A DNA stretch of 31,280 bases from CAKSIN01 sp964423705 (lineage in GTDB: Bacteria; Bacillota; Clostridia; UMGS1810): the NCBI GenBank assembly GCA_964423705.1, contig CAYRGA010000009.1, positions 1 through 31,280 on the forward strand, in the 5' to 3' direction. The first letter of the stretch is position 1. Every line of letters begins with the position of its first letter. Below the pieces are notes generated by a model that searched no databases, was not told where the DNA came from, and saw only the letters and a program-made list of their open reading frames with translations. A program made the position numbers and the translations under genes. Below, in pieces: positions 8,466-17,156 of the stretch.

Positions 8466-11047
8466 TGAGAAAAACAGCACTTATACTTGCTCTTATACTT
8501 ACCGTATGTGCATTTAATGTTACTTGCTTTGCTGATGAGGGTGCGGCGGACGTGCAGACCGTCGAAACGCTTCAGCTCTCGGTTGAAAATTTAAATTTTC
8601 TTACCGGACTTGGCATTTTGGGAGATGCGAGAGATAAATTTACCGATTTATCCGCACCTGCCACAAGAGCGCATAGCGCATATCTTGCTGCTAAACTGAC
8701 AGTTTCGGCATTGACCTCGACACAGCAGATTTTCGGCGATGTGGAGTCGTCACACTGGGCATTTAATGCCGTTAATACAGCAGCAAACTGCGGTATAGTT
8801 TCAAAGGCGGATAACTTTGAACCCGATGGCATAGTTACACTTGAACAGGCTGATAAAATGTTTGTCTGCGCTCTCGGTTATACTCCGCGTGCCGAATCAC
8901 TCGGCGGATATCCGGTAGGATACGTACAGACAGCCAATCGTCTTAAGCTTAATCAGGACGTGGTATCAAGCGGTACACTTAAGATTTATGATTTGCTTCA
9001 AATGGCTGCCAATGCGGCAGAAACAGATGTGATGCTCGTTCAGAGTATGGGTGAATCCTTTGAATACCGCTCTGAGAACGGTTTGACGCCGCTTACCGAG
9101 GTTTATGATATACATAAAACAGAAGGCGTGGTTACTTCAAACGGCAGAACTGCCCTCACACAGCCCGACCTCGGCTCTGATATTATAGTTGTTATCGGCG
9201 GTACAGAATACAATGCCGGCAGCTCAAACGTAGCAGGATTTTTGGGACAGAAGGTAAGTGCTTACTATAAAGATGTAAAGGGCGCGGCGGACAGGATAGT
9301 TTATGTAGTCAGCGATGATACAAATAAAATTGTAAACATTGTAAGCGCTGACCTCGGAAGCTATTCGGGAAATACTCTCACATATTATGTGGACGGTAAA
9401 AAGAAAACTCTGCACACATCACCGGCACTCACTGTTATATACAATGAACAGACCTTGATTGACTATACAAACAATCATATTTTGGTAAACAACGGAGAGG
9501 TTACTTTCATAGACAATGACGGCAACGGCGTGTACGATGTGGCATTAAGCTACGCTTACAGCACCTATTACGTAAGCTCTGTCAATAAAGAAGCCAAAAC
9601 CGTAATCGATGAGGTTTCCGATAAGCAGAACACCAGAATACTTAATCTCGACCCGCTTGATGTGACGGTAAGAATCTTTGATTCGACCGGTAAAATCGCG
9701 GCATTTGATACTATAGTCCCCGATACGGTCATCACTGTATTTGAAAGCGTTGACGGCAAATATGTGGATGTGTATACCGGCTATACTACAGTTGAAGGAA
9801 AGATTACCACTGTAAATAATTCCGGAACGAATACGATATTGACAGTAGATGATAAAAATTATACGGTTGACGTTGTGTGCCCGTCCGAGATAATACTCGA
9901 TGCACAGGCAGTGCTGTATATCAACTCTTACGGTAAGGTTGCCGTTATCAAATACAGTGCAAGCGAAAAACAAATCGGTTTCCTTATTGCATACGGAAAA
10001 GACGGCGGTATTGAAACAAACCGCAAAATGAAGGTTGTAGGCTCCGACGGCGAGAGCGTGACACTCTATTTTGCCGATAAGGCAAGAGTAAATGATGTGA
10101 AACTGACTGACACAAACGAAAGCTTGATTTGGAATTCCGCATATGAGAAAACCGTAAACAGAAGACCTGTATTTTATAAGGTAAATGAAGAAAATGAGGT
10201 GACGGATATATATCCTGCCGAATTTGAATATGATGCGGACATTGCCGATGACCTCTCACGTGAAATCAGAATGATTCACCACGATACATCAGTAAGCTCA
10301 TATTACAGCAGTGATGATGCGGCGTTTAATTCAATGGAAGCTACAGCGAACGGCTTGTATCCGAATACATACACTTCGGGCAGTGTTGTGTACTTTGCGG
10401 TTCCGACTGATTCATCCGCTACCGATGAGGACTACACCTTGTACGATATGTCAACTCATAATAACGGTCTTCCGCTCGGTAAGGTAGACCTCTACGCGGC
10501 GAAGGATTCTAAGCTTGTGACGGTCGCTGCGGTAAAATACTCAATCGATGAAAGTAATATCGACTGGAGCTCCGACGGTGTTACTCTGGCGGTTCTCGGC
10601 GATTTTAGAACCATACTCGATGAAAAGGACAGAGAGGTTACAGCGACTTCAAATATCCTCGACGGCAGACAGCTTAATATAGGAAATTATACAAAAACTA
10701 AAAATCTGCATCCCGGAGATATGATTCTTTACACGTATAACACTGCAAATAAGCAGATATCTCAGGCTATGAAGCTTTATGATGCGGAAAAAGATACCGG
10801 ACTTGTCGTAAAAGATGGTGCCAGAGGACGTTACGGTTTGCGTGGAACTATCATAGGATACACAGAAAACACATACTACCTCGAAACTGCCGCAGGTGAT
10901 ATAATGCCTTTCAGACCGAATGTGCTTTTGGCAGACTTAAGAGATGATGAGGTTAAGAAATGCACATCGGCGGATTTGGCAGTCGGACAGGAAATCTGTA
11001 TATATTATACGGAAGCATCTGTTAAATGCATTGTTATTATTAAATAG
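8465..11047 (+). CDS. Large SLH-type surface protein of unknown function
   Basis: This 860-residue exported protein has a signal peptide (about 1-23). Two N-terminal SLH-like units follow, at about residues 39-80 (degenerate, FTDLSAPATRAHSAYLAAKL) and 90-140 (clearer, FGDVESSHWAFNAVNTAANCGI). The remaining 700 residues are beta-rich, with recurring strands and turns such as IDNDGNGVYDVALS. Similar bodies occur in many clostridial SLH proteins of unknown role. No enzymatic signature is recognised. The ATG overlaps the stop of the upstream SLH gene, giving coupled translation, so the two surface proteins are probably made together. It may form part of a surface array on which the glycan is held. 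Confidence 0.8.
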   Translation: MRKTALILALILTVCAFNVTCFADEGAADVQTVETLQLSVENLNFLTGLGILGDARDKFTDLSAPATRAHSAYLAAKLTVSALTSTQQIFGDVESSHWAFNAVNTAANCGIVSKADNFEPDGIVTLEQADKMFVCALGYTPRAESLGGYPVGYVQTANRLKLNQDVVSSGTLKIYDLLQMAANAAETDVMLVQSMGESFEYRSENGLTPLTEVYDIHKTEGVVTSNGRTALTQPDLGSDIIVVIGGTEYNAGSSNVAGFLGQKVSAYYKDVKGAADRIVYVVSDDTNKIVNIVSADLGSYSGNTLTYYVDGKKKTLHTSPALTVIYNEQTLIDYTNNHILVNNGEVTFIDNDGNGVYDVALSYAYSTYYVSSVNKEAKTVIDEVSDKQNTRILNLDPLDVTVRIFDSTGKIAAFDTIVPDTVITVFESVDGKYVDVYTGYTTVEGKITTVNNSGTNTILTVDDKNYTVDVVCPSEIILDAQAVLYINSYGKVAVIKYSASEKQIGFLIAYGKDGGIETNRKMKVVGSDGESVTLYFADKARVNDVKLTDTNESLIWNSAYEKTVNRRPVFYKVNEENEVTDIYPAEFEYDADIADDLSREIRMIHHDTSVSSYYSSDDAAFNSMEATANGLYPNTYTSGSVVYFAVPTDSSATDEDYTLYDMSTHNNGLPLGKVDLYAAKDSKLVTVAAVKYSIDESNIDWSSDGVTLAVLGDFRTILDEKDREVTATSNILDGRQLNIGNYTKTKNLHPGDMILYTYNTANKQISQAMKLYDAEKDTGLVVKDGARGRYGLRGTIIGYTENTYYLETAAGDIMPFRPNVLLADLRDDEVKKCTSADLAVGQEICIYYTEASVKCIVIIK

Positions 11048-11061
11048 TGAGGTGGTTGAAT

Positions 11062-12351
11062 ATGAAAAAAATTATTGTAGCTTTAATGTGCTGTTCGCTT
11101 CTTCTTTTCAGTACGGTTCCGGCTTTTGCATGGACACAGCAGTTCTATGACGATATGTCGTCCGGGGATTTGGACAGTTGGGAGGACAGCGCAGGACTTT
11201 CGGTTAATAAAGACGGCTATGCTGTTTTGGGTACATTTAATAAATTGCTCATACCTTCTGCTACAATCGGTGCCGAGGATATCCGCGTATCTTTTGATGC
11301 AGATGCTTGGGGTGACAATAACCTGTACATGCAGTTCTTTAACATTGATAACCCGAGCGACTTTTTCAGAGCGGCTACCAGAGTTCCTGAGGGCTCAGAC
11401 CCGTTTGTGGAATTTACCGACTGGGCATCATCGGTTAAAGCCGATAAAAGCGGAAACGATACATGGACACGTCTTTATGACATAGCTGCCAGAAATTCCG
11501 ATAACGCTTATGCGGAGTATGCCGAATTTTCCATTATCGGTGGTGTTGTTACCATTAAATTCAGATATACCGACGGTACTGAAAAGTCGGCTTCCACAGA
11601 CCCGACAGATGCGAAATACGGTATGATACGTCAGGGTGTGCGTTACGGTGTGGCATTTTATTCCTATGCGGTCGATGCGGGCTCTACTAAGATAAAGAAC
11701 GTGAAAATCGAAACTCTTGATCCGTTTAAACCGAAGCTTGATACCGATGAAATCGACATTCAGCCGGGAAGTAAGCTCAATGTGAAGTTTACGACGGATG
11801 TATCAAACACCGTTACATCAGATAATATTAAGCTTTTAAAATCTGATACGACATCCGTTGCCGTAAGTGTTGAACAGGTGTCAGACAGCGAGTTTAACCT
11901 TGTATTAAATGACGGTACATGGCTTACACCCGGTGAGAGCTTAAAGCTCAGTGTAAATGGCATGACAAATGCCGAGGGACAGAAAATAGATAAGTACACA
12001 ACCGATATCAAAGCCAAAACTTATGATTCGGATTATACGGTAGGCAGACCGGTGCTTACCGCCGAGGGTGGAACAGTGCTTGATAAGCTTGAAAACGGTA
12101 AAGTGAATGTTAAAATCACGATGCTTCCGAATAATCCTTCAAATGCCTCTGCCGATATGTTGATTGCCCTGTGCAGCGGTACAACGGATAAATACCGCGT
12201 AGAAAGTGTGTACTATTATAATTCGGTAAACGTTTTTGAAACGTGCGATGCGGATTTTGACGTTAAGGACGGACAGTTTGTGAAGGTGATGTCCTTTGAC
12301 AGCTTCGCAAACGGCGTATTGGCATCCGATTCGCTTATTATTGGTAGGTAG
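11062..12351 (+). CDS. Secreted LamG-like plus SbsA-type Ig protein
   Basis: I chose the ATG at 11062 over an in-frame GTG at 11047: GTGAGGTGG (11047-11055) is the ribosome site, and the protein then starts with a clean signal peptide (MKKIIVALMCCSLLLF..., cleavage near AFA-W). The 429-residue product has a LamG-like beta-sandwich (about 22-215) like the second such domain of the hydrolase at 1382: both contain a (M/L)YMQF(F)N-type or MYIQFYN strand with DNP, and an RQGVRYG/RKGVKYG strand. A Big_5 (SbsA-like) Ig domain follows (about 225-320), then a C-terminal module (about 325-429) related to those at 1382 and 15385. No catalytic residues are apparent; carbohydrate binding is the likeliest role. 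Confidence 0.75.
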   Translation: MKKIIVALMCCSLLLFSTVPAFAWTQQFYDDMSSGDLDSWEDSAGLSVNKDGYAVLGTFNKLLIPSATIGAEDIRVSFDADAWGDNNLYMQFFNIDNPSDFFRAATRVPEGSDPFVEFTDWASSVKADKSGNDTWTRLYDIAARNSDNAYAEYAEFSIIGGVVTIKFRYTDGTEKSASTDPTDAKYGMIRQGVRYGVAFYSYAVDAGSTKIKNVKIETLDPFKPKLDTDEIDIQPGSKLNVKFTTDVSNTVTSDNIKLLKSDTTSVAVSVEQVSDSEFNLVLNDGTWLTPGESLKLSVNGMTNAEGQKIDKYTTDIKAKTYDSDYTVGRPVLTAEGGTVLDKLENGKVNVKITMLPNNPSNASADMLIALCSGTTDKYRVESVYYYNSVNVFETCDADFDVKDGQFVKVMSFDSFANGVLASDSLIIGR

Positions 12352-12354
12352 CCT

Positions 12355-15255
12355 ATGAAAATTGATTTTAGAATAGATTGGGGATATCAATATTTGTATT
12401 CCAGACGTCATTATCATCCCGTATATATATGGGACGGTTCGATAACCTGCGATGTCGGCAGTGTAAATGAGGTTTACGCGCTGGACTACCCGTATACGTG
12501 GTTCGGACCAGTTCTTACGGCTCAGGAAACGAAGCTTGAAGGCAATTCATGGCAAAGCCGCACAAAAAGAGGCATGGCAGGTGTGAGGGTTGCAGCAGAG
12601 GCGGCAGATAAAACAGTGTTTTGTGTAAACTCGGCTTCGGCATCTGTCTGCTTCAGCGCACATGAGCTGTTGAGTAAGGGCAGATTGGAATTTCCTGTAG
12701 GACCTAAGTACCTCGGAAACAGTATCATGATAACGCTCAGCGGGTATCTGTGGTTTGAGAATCCGCCAAAGGACGGAGAAAAGCTTTTTAAACCTTTCGA
12801 TATAAGGGCGGATAAGCGTAAATGGGCGCGCATGGATACCGCCTGGATTGAGCCCGGTGCGACAGCCGAATGGGAATATACCGTTCCCGAAAACGGTGCC
12901 GATGTCTGCGAGGAACTGGTACACATCACCGCTATGGGTGCACCGCCGTATTCTTCAGAAAAGGAAGTGCAGATAAGCGATTATTTTCCACTTGAAATAC
13001 TTTGCGACGGCAAAACTGTACTTTCGTATAAACGGTTCTACCGCTCGCACGACCATTTCGTACAGCTTCCGGAGGATGATTTTAAAACGGTGTCTGTAAC
13101 GCCCGGAAAGCATATTTTCGGTCTTAAAAACAATAATGAAAATAACTGCCTTGCGGTCATGCGCATAGTGATGAAACATCTGGAGTACAGCCACGGCGAG
13201 CTTAGTGTACCGGCTTGGTCTCTTAGTGGCGAGCAGCTTGTGGGAAAGGTGTTTTCTGCGGCAGACGGCGTAATGCCGATAGCTGTTGATGATAAAAAAA
13301 TCATTGTCGACTGCAAAAATGGATGGAATGAATTTCGTTTTGCCTCCACCAATATCGGTACAGCGGAAATATGTTCACCCACCGATAAGAAAACGATTAA
13401 AGTTTATGACTGCACCGAAGAGAATCCACCCGTAAAGGTCGGCTATGACATGACGGTCGTGCCGCATGACGAAAACGGATTTATGGATTTCGTGCTTGAC
13501 TACACACAGCATACGCGTATGGGAAATTACGTGGTATTCAGAAGTGCATTGCCCAATCCGGTAGATGATAAATTACTGTATAAGTGGGGTAAGTATTGCA
13601 GAGAACACGGTATTTATGTGAGTGATACCAATAATTTTGACAGCGGATATCTGGCAGACGGTGCGAAGGCTTGCTTCCATGACTGCGGTATGCATGAGTA
13701 TCCCGGAAGGGTGTATGCATGCGACCCCACGGAGCCGTATGCTTCGTCCGATATGAAGGAAGCATCGGAAAAATACATTGATTTTCTTAAAATTGAGATA
13801 GACAGGGCACATAAGGTGTGCCAAACCGCTGCCTTCGGTGATGCCTCCGGCGGAATCAGATATTCATTTCTTGCCGGCGCAGATTTTGTTAGAGCCGAAA
13901 CCATGGTCGGTCATACCATGACACTTTTGACCCGCGCACGACCGGCGGCGGAAGCACTTGGAAAAGGTAGCTGGGGCGTACATATCGCGATTCAGCACGG
14001 ATATCAGCCGTATCATGAAACGCATCTCGGACAGTACTTTTTGTCGCTTATGCAGCCGTGGATGATGGGTGCGGAGGTGATATACGAGGAGGATTCTCTT
14101 TTCAGCGTATGGAAGGAGGAACGCCAGGCTTGGAGTGATAAGCTTGCCAAGGGCAAGCGCGACATGACACGCAGATTTTTTGAATTTGTGAAAACACATC
14201 CGCGCCGCGGAAAACATGTCAGAAGCATTGCCTATATCGACGGCAGGTATGCCGCACCGTTCAATGGCTTTATATGTGATACCGAGCAGGACCCTCACTA
14301 TTCGGTGTGGGGTATGTTCGGAAATGACATGCCGCAGTGGGGACACTGCCAGCCGGAGAAATCACAGCACCTTTTGGATGTTCTCATGCCAGGTGCATGT
14401 ACGATGCCTATGAGACAGAGGTTCGATAAAAGAAGATTCTTCTTTTCGGGCACACCGTACGGTGACTTTGACTGCATTCCCGCGGAGGCTGATGAAAAGT
14501 ACCTCGAAAGCTACAAGCTTCTCATACATTGCGGCTGGAATACCATGATAGATGAGGATTACGCCAAGCTTAAAGCATATGTCGAAAACGGCGGTACCTT
14601 GCTTATCGGTATCATGCAGTTAAGTACAAACACACGTCGCGAATTTTTGAAGGACTTTAATGATGTGAACCTTTATAACGATGGCGATGTTAGTGACCTG
14701 TGCGGTATTAAGGTAATCGGCAGGGGAGATGAATATTGCGGACAGTGGAACTGCCGCGGAAGGGAACTGATTGATGAACCGGTCCTGTCATCTCTGCCGA
14801 ATGACAGTGAGGATGAGGACGGCGTAGCATATCTGGCAAATGTGGAACTTCGCGGAGCGGAAGCAGTGGCATGGGACTTTGAATCCGGAAAACCGATTCT
14901 GGTTAAATGCAGTATCGGAAAAGGTACGGTTTACACCTTTACGCAATGGGCGTACCCGGGACATCAGCGCTTTCAGCGATTCTCGGCGGCGTGGATTAAA
15001 ATACTTGCCGCAGAAACCCTGGGAGATGAATATGTGTCCGACCCATCGGAAGAAATATTCTGGACTAAACGGAAAGACGGAGACAAGACGATATTTATGC
15101 TTCTTAACACCGATTGGACGCAAAAGGGCAATGTAAAAACTGCTCAAATTATTTGTAAAGGTATTACTAAGACCGTAACGGTCGCAGAACGAACCGCAGT
15201 TACAGCAGAGTGCCTCGGCAACGAAATCGTTGTCAGCACATATTCGGTCGATTGA
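12355..15255 (+). CDS. Cytoplasmic predicted glycoside hydrolase, 966 aa
   Basis: There is no signal peptide, so this enzyme should act inside the cell on imported oligosaccharide. An N-terminal beta-rich half (1-360) precedes a predicted barrel (about 360-620), then a GATase-like Rossmann domain (about 690-800) with CGWNTM and YVENGGTLL, as in the third domain of GH42-type beta-galactosidases, and a small C-terminal beta domain with LLNTDW. The barrel, GATase-like and terminal parts match the 618-residue protein at 24998. Conserved candidates for catalysis are E448 (MHEYPG) and E579 (VIYEED), by comparison with E108 and E251 there. The start lies 3 bases after the previous stop. Family unknown; the N-terminal half is unique to this copy. 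Confidence 0.6.
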   Translation: MKIDFRIDWGYQYLYSRRHYHPVYIWDGSITCDVGSVNEVYALDYPYTWFGPVLTAQETKLEGNSWQSRTKRGMAGVRVAAEAADKTVFCVNSASASVCFSAHELLSKGRLEFPVGPKYLGNSIMITLSGYLWFENPPKDGEKLFKPFDIRADKRKWARMDTAWIEPGATAEWEYTVPENGADVCEELVHITAMGAPPYSSEKEVQISDYFPLEILCDGKTVLSYKRFYRSHDHFVQLPEDDFKTVSVTPGKHIFGLKNNNENNCLAVMRIVMKHLEYSHGELSVPAWSLSGEQLVGKVFSAADGVMPIAVDDKKIIVDCKNGWNEFRFASTNIGTAEICSPTDKKTIKVYDCTEENPPVKVGYDMTVVPHDENGFMDFVLDYTQHTRMGNYVVFRSALPNPVDDKLLYKWGKYCREHGIYVSDTNNFDSGYLADGAKACFHDCGMHEYPGRVYACDPTEPYASSDMKEASEKYIDFLKIEIDRAHKVCQTAAFGDASGGIRYSFLAGADFVRAETMVGHTMTLLTRARPAAEALGKGSWGVHIAIQHGYQPYHETHLGQYFLSLMQPWMMGAEVIYEEDSLFSVWKEERQAWSDKLAKGKRDMTRRFFEFVKTHPRRGKHVRSIAYIDGRYAAPFNGFICDTEQDPHYSVWGMFGNDMPQWGHCQPEKSQHLLDVLMPGACTMPMRQRFDKRRFFFSGTPYGDFDCIPAEADEKYLESYKLLIHCGWNTMIDEDYAKLKAYVENGGTLLIGIMQLSTNTRREFLKDFNDVNLYNDGDVSDLCGIKVIGRGDEYCGQWNCRGRELIDEPVLSSLPNDSEDEDGVAYLANVELRGAEAVAWDFESGKPILVKCSIGKGTVYTFTQWAYPGHQRFQRFSAAWIKILAAETLGDEYVSDPSEEIFWTKRKDGDKTIFMLLNTDWTQKGNVKTAQIICKGITKTVTVAERTAVTAECLGNEIVVSTYSVD

Positions 15256-15284
15256 ATCTATAAAATTCGTCTTAGCTTATGTAC

Positions 15285-15313
15285 TTGAACCGAATAAGCA
15301 GTTTTATTAAAAT
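15285..15313 (+). promoter_or_regulatory. Possible internal promoter before 15385
   Basis: TTGAAC (15285-15290), a 17-base spacer and TAAAAT (15308-15313) sit in the 129-base gap before the next gene. The -35 box matches consensus at four of six positions and the -10 box at five of six. A weak 6-bp hairpin (GCTTAT 15275-15280 with ATAAGC 15294-15299, then GTTTTATT) overlaps it and could instead be a partial terminator. Confidence 0.35.
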
Positions 15314-15384
15314 CATAATCCGGATTTTTTTAACCGGTATGATATAAATGTGCTCAGCACTAAAAAAGAGAGGAGTTTTAAAAA

Positions 15385-16992
15385 ATGAAAAGAAATTTTG
15401 CAGGAAAGTTAATGGCATTAATTGCAGTGTGCGCATTGATGGCTACAATGCTTGTGCCCACAATTGTATTTGCCGACGAAACGTATGGAAAACCAATGCT
15501 TGAAACGGTTTTTGCAAGTGATGATCTTACGAAGTGGAGTACCTCCGGTTCACCAAGCTACACTAATAACAGCGACGGCAGTGTTAAAATGGGTGGATAT
15601 GGAGATGCCTATCCGCGTTCTACAGCAAAAAAGGCAGTAGGTATATCATATACTCTGATAAACAGTGAAAATTTAAGTGATAATGACTTGGCAAGCTCTG
15701 TCGGTAATTTTCATGTACAGTTCAGAGATCCGAATTATGAAGATGCTTTTGTTATGGCATCTGTTCACAAGCATGATGATAATGTGGTACTTCAGTTGAC
15801 CGGCGGAAAAAATGCAAGTAATGTTGATTTCAGTGCTACTGATAGTGGAGCAACTGTTTTTGCTTGGAGCAGTGAAAAGGTTACTTCTGAGGTTAAAAAT
15901 GTTCAGGTTGATTATGTAAACGGTGTGATTTATGCATCGGGTACCACAATGAATGATGAACCCTTTAATGCAGTGAATGATATAAGTGCATGGTTTGGAA
16001 AGGACTCGGCTGTTAAAGTCGGATTCAGAACTTGGTGCGGATGGGGTAACGTTGGTTCGCTCAGCTTTAAGAATGTTAAGGTAAGAGGAATTAATGATTT
16101 TGAAAAAACGGAATCAAGAAAAAATATTTTTATGGATGATTTTTCAGATTCATCAAAATGGACATCTAATTCAGACGAGAATGAACTTGAAACCGATGTT
16201 AATGGTGGCTTATTCAAATCAGGTTCTGTGTTTTATACACCGTCTTATGATGGGTATTACGATAATTTCGTTGCTGACATCACACTGTTTGATGCACTTG
16301 GTGGTAAATGCCTTGATGAAACCGTATATATAAGCTTCCAGCCAGAAGATACCGCTAAATCGAACGTAAATATGCGTTTGAAGGGTGACGGTAAAATGGA
16401 AATGTGGTTACAGAGTAAAAATGAGTACCCGACAGCAGAAAACTTCAATCTTTATGGAAAAACTGACGATACTCTGAGGCTTATTTTTAAGTATAGCTAC
16501 GGTGTTTTAACTGTAAGCGCTGTTTGTGATGATGAGATAATTACAAGCGACCCCGTAAGCTCTGCGAATATATTTGATGCTACTACGAAATATACGCTTA
16601 ATATTTACTCGGCAGGAAATGACGGCATCAACCGCAAGGTATACATAAAGAATATTGAAGTGTATCAGCCTCTCGGAGTTTCCGTAGATGATGTCAAGCT
16701 TGAGGTTAAAACCGCAGAAAGTACATATGCACCTACAGCATACATCGCAGGCGGTGCGGACTACAAGGTAACTATCGCAGCTACAGGTACAGACGGAAAG
16801 CTCATCGGTGCGCTTTACGGAAAGGGTCAGCTTATGAACGTAATCCCCATGGACGTGACTGCAAGTACGGAATTTAATTTCACCATTCCTCAGGGTACAG
16901 AAAATCCCGTAATCAAATTCTTCCGTTGGAAAAACATTAACGGCGATTTAGCACCGTACCTTGAACCTATTACATTTACGGCACAGCCGTAA
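15385..16992 (+). CDS. Secreted tandem beta-sandwich protein
   Basis: This 535-residue exported protein has a signal peptide ending near VFA-DE (residue 31). Two LamG-like beta-sandwich domains follow, at about 36-235 (METVFASDDLTKW start) and 245-430 (IFMDDFSDSSKW start). The C-terminal module (about 435-535) carries KFFRWKNINGDLAP, the same signature as the end of the hydrolase at 1382. No catalytic residues are evident, so a glycan-binding or accessory role is inferred. It has a strong GAGAGGAG ribosome site and may have its own promoter. The first 1.3 kb uses more A/T-ending codons than the C-terminal module and the next genes. Confidence 0.72.
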   Translation: MKRNFAGKLMALIAVCALMATMLVPTIVFADETYGKPMLETVFASDDLTKWSTSGSPSYTNNSDGSVKMGGYGDAYPRSTAKKAVGISYTLINSENLSDNDLASSVGNFHVQFRDPNYEDAFVMASVHKHDDNVVLQLTGGKNASNVDFSATDSGATVFAWSSEKVTSEVKNVQVDYVNGVIYASGTTMNDEPFNAVNDISAWFGKDSAVKVGFRTWCGWGNVGSLSFKNVKVRGINDFEKTESRKNIFMDDFSDSSKWTSNSDENELETDVNGGLFKSGSVFYTPSYDGYYDNFVADITLFDALGGKCLDETVYISFQPEDTAKSNVNMRLKGDGKMEMWLQSKNEYPTAENFNLYGKTDDTLRLIFKYSYGVLTVSAVCDDEIITSDPVSSANIFDATTKYTLNIYSAGNDGINRKVYIKNIEVYQPLGVSVDDVKLEVKTAESTYAPTAYIAGGADYKVTIAATGTDGKLIGALYGKGQLMNVIPMDVTASTEFNFTIPQGTENPVIKFFRWKNINGDLAPYLEPITFTAQP

Positions 16993-17006
16993 GAAGCGAA
17001 ATACAT

Positions 17007-17054
17007 GCATTAATCTACATGGGCGGATCAAAGTCATACCCGTGTGTGTAATGC
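17007..17054 (+). repeat. Two-step hairpin before the binding-protein gene
   Basis: GCATTA (17007-17012) pairs with TAATGC (17049-17054). Inside it, ACATGGG (17017-17023) pairs with CCCGTGT (17039-17045) with one G-U pair. TTTATT follows. It begins 14 bases after the previous stop and could be a weak terminator or a transcript-stabilising structure that separates expression of the solute-binding protein. Confidence 0.5.
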
Positions 17055-17126
17055 TTTATTAGGGGCAGTTAAAAGCTGTCAGCACTATTTATTTTTACAT
17101 TTATACAATTAATTAATGACGTATAA

Positions 17127-17140
17127 GCGGCAGCTGCCGC
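17127..17140. repeat. Perfect 14-base palindrome GCGGCAGCTGCCGC
   Basis: This GC-rich perfect palindrome stands out in an AT-rich leader and ends one base before the AGAAAGGG ribosome site of the solute-binding protein gene. It could be an operator or a short hairpin that affects translation initiation. A chance palindrome is possible. Confidence 0.45.
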
Positions 17141-17156
17141 AGAAAGGGAAAAAGTT

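Noticed and set aside
15338..15348. TATGATATAAA as a -10 box for the gene at 15385
   Set aside because: No acceptable -35 box lies 16-18 bases upstream of either reading of this box; TTGAAC/TAAAAT at 15285-15313 is better.
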